From Syngnathus acus (Eukaryota > Chordata > Actinopteri > Syngnathiformes > Syngnathidae), in contig NC_051094.1 of NCBI RefSeq assembly GCF_901709675.1, positions 434,001-498,000 on the forward strand: a stretch of 64,000 nt of DNA, in the 5' to 3' direction. The position numbers were made by a program, and so were the translations under genes. How positions within the stretch are numbered: position 1 is the first letter of the stretch; each line of letters opens with the position of its first letter. The notes beneath the pieces were generated by a model. It was not told where the DNA came from, did not search any database, and worked only from the letters and a program-made list of their open reading frames with translations. Positions 57,801 to 64,000 of the stretch are shown here, one piece after another.

Positions 57801-59249
57801 GTCCTACGTGTACTACTGCTGCAACGAGACCGTGCATGGCGTGGAGTACAACTTCACGCCCCAAACCAACGGGGTGACCCTCGTCAGCGACATGTCCTCA
57901 AACTTCTTGTCAAGGCCCGTGGACGTTTCCAAGGTGAGAACACCTGCGAGCGACAAATTCCGCAATGGCAAAAGTCAGCGGGGCACTCGTTGGTGACTTT
58001 GCCCCACTAGATGTACTTAGTGCAAAGTCTTGGCTCGATTGAGGAGCCGAAAAATGAGCAGAGGGATCGTCAGCGACTCGTGTCATCCTGGGAGTGATTC
58101 CGGTGTATTTTTCTTTGCAGTTTGGTCTGATTTATGCCGGCACTCAGAAGAATGTGGGCTGCGCCGGGGTGACCGTGGTCATCGTGCGCGAGGACTTGAT
58201 AGGCCATGCCCAGAAAGAGTGTCCCATCATCCTGGACTACAAAGTGCAGGCTGAGATGAAGTCGCTGTACAACACCCCGCCCTGTTTCAGGTCGTTTATT
58301 CTTGAAAAGAATGATTTTGCATATAATACAAAACTAGATTTAAAAGCACAGATTCAATCCCTACCCCACGTCGCTCTCAATTCCACATAACATTCCAACA
58401 ATCGTCAATGTTGTGGTTTGAAAGTGTGTTTTCATGCGCAGCATCTACATCATGCGTCTGGTTCTGGAGTGGATCCAAGAAAATGGCGGCGCAGCTGCCA
58501 TGGCGGCGCTCAACAAGCGGAAGTCGGACATGATTTATGACATCATCAACTCTTCCAACGGCTTCTATTGGTAAGTAGCCAAGTTGTTGCTGTTGCTGAC
58601 ATGTTTATGTTTACATTGACACCTACGCCAAGAAATTGTGGCTGTCTTCTGTAATCCTCACAAGTTACATGTACAGGTATTAAAATAAAGGATGACGCTT
58701 GCAAAAATGTCAACGTCAACAACAGAGTGGAAGTTGGCCAATGTGCTTGAAAGAATTTTTTTATTTTTTTTAGGTCCTCTCATAAAATTATGCGGCGGCC
58801 CAAATAACGCCCACAAATGAAACTTCAATAGATAAGTGTCTATCAAAATGAAAATGTGTCTTATGTATGTATGGGGTTTCCTCCACCCACTAGCTGTCCA
58901 GTGGACGAGCACTGTCGAAGCCGCATGAATATTCCGTTCCGTATCGGGAAGAAAGAGGGCGACGATGCCTGGGAAAAGGAGTTTCTCAACGGGGCATCCA
59001 AACGTGGAATGATCTCTCTCAAGGGACACAGGTTAGAATTTTGCCACCGTTCCCCAGTACTGCACCGTGGTGTAGCATATCCACACTATGTTTTTGTACG
59101 ATTGCCAACTGCTGCAGTGGTGATAACTGTTTGTCTCCCCCTGCAGGTCAGTTGGGGGTATCCGTGCCTCTCTGTACAACGCCGTAACACTGGAGGACAC
59201 GGAAGCTTTGGCCAAGTACATGAAGGAATTCCTAAAAGCACACCAATGA
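54840..59249 (+). CDS. psat1: Phosphoserine aminotransferase 1 (PSAT1)
   Basis: Nine exons give 371 residues (human 370): 54840-54905, 55748-55808, 55958-56027, 56475-56680, 57761-57933, 58121-58290, 58442-58570, 58894-59031 and 59147-59249. Conserved blocks in order: [11 protein letters not shown] at the start, [94 protein letters not shown] and [15 protein letters not shown]. The PLP-binding lysine is the K of GTQKN, residue 202; the usual alanine before Q is threonine here. The enzyme converts 3-phosphohydroxypyruvate and glutamate to phosphoserine and 2-oxoglutarate, the second step of cytosolic serine synthesis. The exon 6 donor is a non-consensus GTCGTT, and exon 4 ends in a run of GTGA units. 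AATAAA is at 59284. Confidence 0.97.
56140..56220. mobile_element. SINE-like 3' fragment in psat1 intron 3
   Basis: GGATGGGTTAAATGCAGAGG followed by ACAAATTTCACCACACCC resembles the conserved 3' part of a tRNA-derived teleost SINE. It is followed by ACTATCATTGGGACTT and a poly-A run. Only the 3' part is recognisable; no pol III promoter boxes were seen. Confidence 0.5.
56681..56704. repeat. GTGA array at the psat1 exon 4 donor
   Basis: GTGAGTGAGTGAGTGAGTGA begins at the first intron base, placing five overlapping GTGAGT donors four bases apart. Use of any but the first would shift the frame. Confidence 0.9.
56783..57397. mobile_element. 615-bp pogo/Tigger-like MITE in psat1 intron 4
   Basis: Perfect 13-bp terminal inverted repeats CAGTAATCCCTCG and CGAGGGATTACTG, each flanked by TA, bound the element. 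The ends also carry the ATCGC...GCGAT-type subterminal sequence familiar from non-autonomous pogo/Tigger elements. The interior holds three copies of a unit with GAGTTCTAAAAACATATTTACAGTAT (about 56954, 57016 and 57079). There is no transposase ORF. Confidence 0.7.
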
Positions 59250-59283
59250 GCTATCCCGGTATAACTTGTTCACTTTCGACAAA

Positions 59284-59289
59284 AATAAA
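59284..59289 (+). terminator. Polyadenylation signal of psat1
   Basis: AATAAA 35 bases after the TGA, which would give a very short 3' untranslated region. Further AT-rich sequence to 59450 could support a longer one. Confidence 0.55.
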
Positions 59290-62200
59290 ATGAAATAGCG
59301 GTTATGGGCCAAAAGGTGGATGTTGATGACATTGTTTGATGCTAACCACTTGGAACGTGCACAGCCACGCTCGGTTCATCCACTGATGTTGTTTTAATGT
59401 AAATACCATTAGTATGTTTAACCCTTGCAATACAATCTTTATTCTTTCTGGTGTCATTTGTTGTCTCATTGGTCCTATTAGGAAATGAGGATCGACAGAA
59501 GCGAAAGATGAATTTGTTGAATGTGCCTGCAGGTGGTGCTGTTTAATTAAATAACTGATTTCAAGAGCTCAAGGACGACGTCCAAACGAGTATAAAGTAG
59601 ATCAAATGCACTCAGGGTAGATGAGCTTTCATTAGTTTTGATTTGATTTTCAAGAAAATATTTGAAAAACAGTGAGAGCAGCGGTTTTAAATTGACAGCA
59701 GAGGTCAGTGTTTCACTTCTCCAATAGCTGGCCGGCCACGCTGGTGGCATTATTTCAAACCGAGATACGTATGAATGATTTGGGGCTTGACTGTTTGGCT
59801 ACGCGAATATATGTAGAATGCGTCTTGTATCTCATGGTTTTGTATACTACCGTCCTTTTTACATGAATGTGTATGCGCGTGCATCTTGTACATTGAAATG
59901 GACCACAAAGCCATTGTTCTGCTGTACAGAACATCAGTTGTTTTTTTAGTGGTTGGGCTTTGAATTGTTTAATTGGCACTATACGTACATCATTGGCAAA
60001 GATAAGTGGACAAAGAAAAACAACATTTGTACTAAATTAATCATTTTTGCTATTTTCCTCAGTCCCCAGAAGATCTAACGTGCAGTAGTGGTGAATCACT
60101 TCTCTGGTGGGTAATTTTCCTCCGAAAAAAAGATATTTATGACCCTGCATGTGGGAAAGAAAAGAAAAACCCTGCAAGTGTGAGATGAAAGTAGGCAGGC
60201 GGGCTTTGCAAGGCGAGTGGGGTTAGAGTGGAAGACGGGAGGTTGCCACGGGATTGTGTGGCGATTGGCGTGGCGTCGAGCCGGCCGCGCTAATGTGAAA
60301 GCTAAAGCCGGCGTTAGGCTGCGGTAATGAAAAACACCAGGGAAGACAATATCAAACGGCTCCTCTACATCCTGCAGTGGAGATTAGCCGGCAGCAAAGG
60401 AGCGGGCCCCGGCTGGCGGGGAAGCCGAGGCAGGCTTTAGTGCTGCTGATTGAGTCTCTTGTCAAGAGCGACATGCTTGCACTGGGAGAACTTACGACTG
60501 TGACTGTCGTGTTTTACACGCTCCGTTTCACAACACATACGCACACAACACTGCTTTGTATAGATACCGACGGAACATGCAGTCTACTTGAGGAGGGAAA
60601 AGGCTCTTGAAATTGTAAATTCATCCACAATTATATTTTATCCTCACACTGTGCATTACAGAATATTATGGGAGGATGTTTGTTAGGCTTTTCCTGAATC
60701 ATTGTGTTGTTGTTCTTTTTAAAATCATAATACTGAGTAGCACAGTTAGGGGGGACATGAACAGTTGTCAGGGTGTCCACTTCACCATGCACTTCCATGT
60801 CGAGTCTCGAATGCAAAACAAGTGCACTGCATTTGATGAGAATGAAGGGCGCTGTCTTGATTTGGTCAATTAAGATGAACTGTGACTACTCCTACAGCGG
60901 CGCAGCCTTACCTTTCGCAGATCAGCCGCCCATGTCTTTGGCTGTTTTCTTAGTAGTTTCTTGCGTCCTTGTGAGCTCCTGAAATGTCATCGGTTGCGGC
61001 CCAAGTACGGTTCCAATTGCACTGCACTGAATTCCCGGATGTTGTTGTTAGCTAGCTTAAAGCAAGAATGCTTTGGTTGGTTGCTTGGCTAGGGACGTAT
61101 GGCAAGATGCGTTTCGCCCCGCTATCGAGGAATGATCACGTCACGATCCGCAAACATTCCTACCTCCTTCCATCTCGCTCGTCTGTCAATCGATCTTCTT
61201 GAATCGATGGGATTTCTGGCGGTAGACGCTAGCAGATAAACAGGAGCGAGAAATTGAGAATCGAGAAATGAGTTTGGCCCCTACGTGGGGGTCATATTTA
61301 CTTTCTTAAATACCGTGACATTTGGCGTCATATTTTGTGCCCATTATTACAGCTATCGAAAACTAACGAGATAACTCCAACTAAAAGTAAAAAAAACAAA
61401 ATTTTTGTTCACGAAATAAACACACCAAAGAGCAGCACAATGAATTACAACAGGGCATGAAATGATAATGCGGAAATGATTGAAATATTTGAAGTATTTG
61501 TATACAAGCAATTTGAAAAGTCAATTTTGCACAAGTTGTCAATCAAAACGGCAGTCTATTGCCTTTGTAGGTGTCCTTTTTGATGCAGCTTTTGAATGAG
61601 ATCTCATAAGATGTTGTGCAGGCAGGCAGGCAGGTGCGCCAAATTCAGTGGCCAGTGATGACATATTACGGCCGCGCGGAATTGCAATCATTCCTGCCAT
61701 TCATCTCATCTCTACTTTAATCCAGTCATTACTATTTGTGATGAGATAAACAGATGACTTGCGACAAGGCAATTTTCTTCAAAGCGCCGACTCACTGTAT
61801 TTTGCTGTGTGTGTGTAAAATATCAAATCAAGCCGTCGCTCCGTGCGGCTAATCTTGTTAGCACCCGGCCGGCGCACTCCGTTCCGTTCCGTTCCGCCGT
61901 GGCTCCTTTTTAATTGCCCCTGTGTTATTAATGAGCGGGGGGGGGGGGGGGGAAATGGCTTCTAATTAGCTTGTCTCCTTCTCAAGCGAAAGCGGTGGCA
62001 CTCACAAACACGCCTGGGATCATTAGAGCACTTGACTCGTCCAAGTATTTATCTAAATCACAGAGCAACAATTAGCGCGCGTGCGCGCGTGCGTCGTCAA
62101 TTAGCAGCAGGCGCCATCGATGTGTTGCGCTGTCATTTTTACTGACTCACTCATTGGTGCCACGCTAAGCACGTGAGAGAGAGAGACTGCTCAACTGCAC

Positions 62201-64000
62201 TCCTTCTTCACTTGGACAAATGATTTCATCGAGTGGTGGGTGAACTGCATCTTCAAACCCTGATTGATAATAGGAACGTATTTTCTTCAAATATGAAATC
62301 AACTCATTTCTATGAATACAAAATGTCACTAAAAGATAATGATCATTTTCTGTAGCTCGTGGTGTGTTTGTGTGTGCTCATGTGTGTAAGTGCGTAAGGC
62401 TAACATTTCATCATTGACAGCGCGCTCCGATCAATTGAATTTGCACCTACAGCTAAGTGAAATGTACGAGTCTTATGGGCCGAGACTAATTGCTGCCAGG
62501 TGATTGGCGTGCACGTTGCATGTGTGCATGCGACTGTCGGTCTGCCAACGTCAATACTTGAGTGAATATTTCATGTGCCTGTTTATCTGTCTCTCTCTCT
62601 CTGTGTGTGTCTGTCGGTGTGTGATAACAGAATGTCAGCAAAGACAGTGGAGTTAATGAGCTGTATTTTGCTCGTTTTTTTGCTAGCAGGAGAGGTATGA
62701 AAAAAAAGTCAGCACAGCACCGTCGTGCGACTAATGTGTTGGTGTTTGCTGTGTTGTGCAACAATGCGTGTGTGCCTCTGCACGCTGCTATGCAAAATGA
62801 GATGTAATGACAATGGATGAGAATGCTTATAGAGTGAAATGAAATTTGTTGCATACTTAAACAATATCAAAATTTCTATTTGATACAATAGAAAAGTCTC
62901 CAATATAATAGATAAAGAATGTATGCCTGTGGGGATCGTTATATATCTGTCTATGTGTGTTGCAGCACCGTTTATATTCAGACAGCTTTTCCTTAAAAGC
63001 TAACAACGCACGAACCAAAAACGTAGGAATTGACTAAATCGTATTTTTCTTTCATTTGGGAATGGGTGTACTACACTACTTTTTAGGCTCGAGGACCTGC
63101 GGATAGTAAACAGTTTATGAACACATGTCCTTTTGAATGATTAAATGTCAATAAAGTAGGTGTAAAACGTTTAGAATATTTGCATTTTCTCGTGTGATGT
63201 AATGCCGCAGCGTTTCTTCCGGATGCCTGCGTTCTCAGCAGGCACACTCCGAAATTGGAAAGCCAAGCCTTTCATGAAGTTTAATCAGACGCTGTTTGGA
63301 GCCTCGGGGGAGCTAGTATTAGTGACTGCTGCAAATCATATCGTCATAATGAGCCCGCGGCGTGCGTGCGTGGCGTGGGAGTCGACCGAACCCGGCGCCC
63401 ACCGTTTTGTGTTATCGTTATCGTTCCTCTGACACAATATGGACGTCTTACCTCCGCTGTCGTCGCCCATTGGGGGATTGGGGGGGAGCATTGTTTAAAC
63501 GTCGTCGGCCGGCACGGACAGACTGGGGTTATTTCTCATTTCCAAAAGATCACAGCTGCTGTAAATGCTGCGACGGCACGCCGTGAATGCCAACGGCGGC
63601 GTGATTGGCAGCTTGACGCCGGCCGCAGCATTTGCATGGCATTTAGCTGGGCGGACGACGGCCACCCCCAACACCTCGGTGGGTAAATAAGATGACTTGT
63701 CTGTTCATACACTCGCATGCACGCGTGCAATCTCGCTCCTCGACAACCAAAACCGACCGTCTTGGCCTGCCAAAGCCCGGCCGGGCGACGCTCATAATTG
63801 TGTGGCATTTAAGCACAGCAAAAGGACAGCTACGAGTGCTTTACATTATCTGACCGTCATTAGGTACAATTACAGCTTACCGATGGCGTCTTGCGATGCA
63901 AAATGATCTATAGTTATGAAAATGTCAAATGGAACAGATTCGTGCAAGTCATTTTTGCAGTTAATGGTCTGAATCAAAGCAATTTAGAAATAGAAGGGAT
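59290..64000. other. Gene-less region downstream of psat1
   Basis: No exon chain or RNA gene could be supported on either strand in 4.7 kb. Simple repeats are few compared with the start of the window (a poly-G run near 61936, GCGC/GTGC at 62075, CT at 62588). Several stretches rich in TAAT/ATTA motifs (61930-62110) look more complex than typical intergenic DNA. They could be regulatory, but this is only an impression. Confidence 0.5.

Overview
The window is vertebrate nuclear DNA, almost certainly from a teleost fish. Genes are split by GT-AG introns, many of them only 70-150 bp. The spliced products match vertebrate protein families, and short simple repeats are extremely abundant (a 0.9 kb TG tract, GA, CA, CAG, poly-C and pentamer arrays). 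Fish-type mobile-element traces are also present (a Tc1-like HTH fragment, a CAGTAATCCCTCG-ended MITE, a SINE-like tail). I cannot fix the species from sequence alone. All family assignments come from recognising conserved motifs by eye; no database search was run.

Layout. 1-9.15 kb: no supportable gene, many simple repeats. 9.2-10.4 kb (+): an orphan class A GPCR. 11.4-13.5 kb (-): a seven-exon interleukin-12 p40 (il12b-type) gene. 15.3-15.8 kb (-): a two-exon ORF whose first exon derives from the N-terminal part of a Tc1-like transposase. 16.2-19.7 kb (+): utp15, an rRNA-processing WD40 protein. 20.4-44.5 kb (+): arhgef28, a RhoA exchange factor with about 36 coding exons, a probable internal promoter, and the 897 bp TG repeat in one intron. 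46.4-48.1 kb (+): a conserved-looking gene I do not recognise. 48.8-52.0 kb (-): rsrc2, an Arg/Ser-rich coiled-coil protein. 52.9-54.5 kb (+): isca1, a mitochondrial Fe-S assembly factor. 54.8-59.3 kb (+): psat1, phosphoserine aminotransferase. 59.3-64 kb: no gene seen, possibly the start of a gene desert.

The genes are mostly independent housekeeping or signalling genes, not a pathway cluster. utp15 next to arhgef28 matches the order I recall from human chromosome 5q13, and isca1 with psat1 both lie on human 9q21, so the window appears to join two ancestral linkage blocks. Divergent pairs (Tc1-derived gene/utp15; rsrc2/isca1) probably share promoter regions that carry ETS-like and NRF1-like motifs.

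Exon coordinates were derived by hand. I required consistent splice phase across each gene, so the spliced frames close without internal stops: 298, 298, 143, 529, 1801, 358, 406, 129 and 371 residues, in order.
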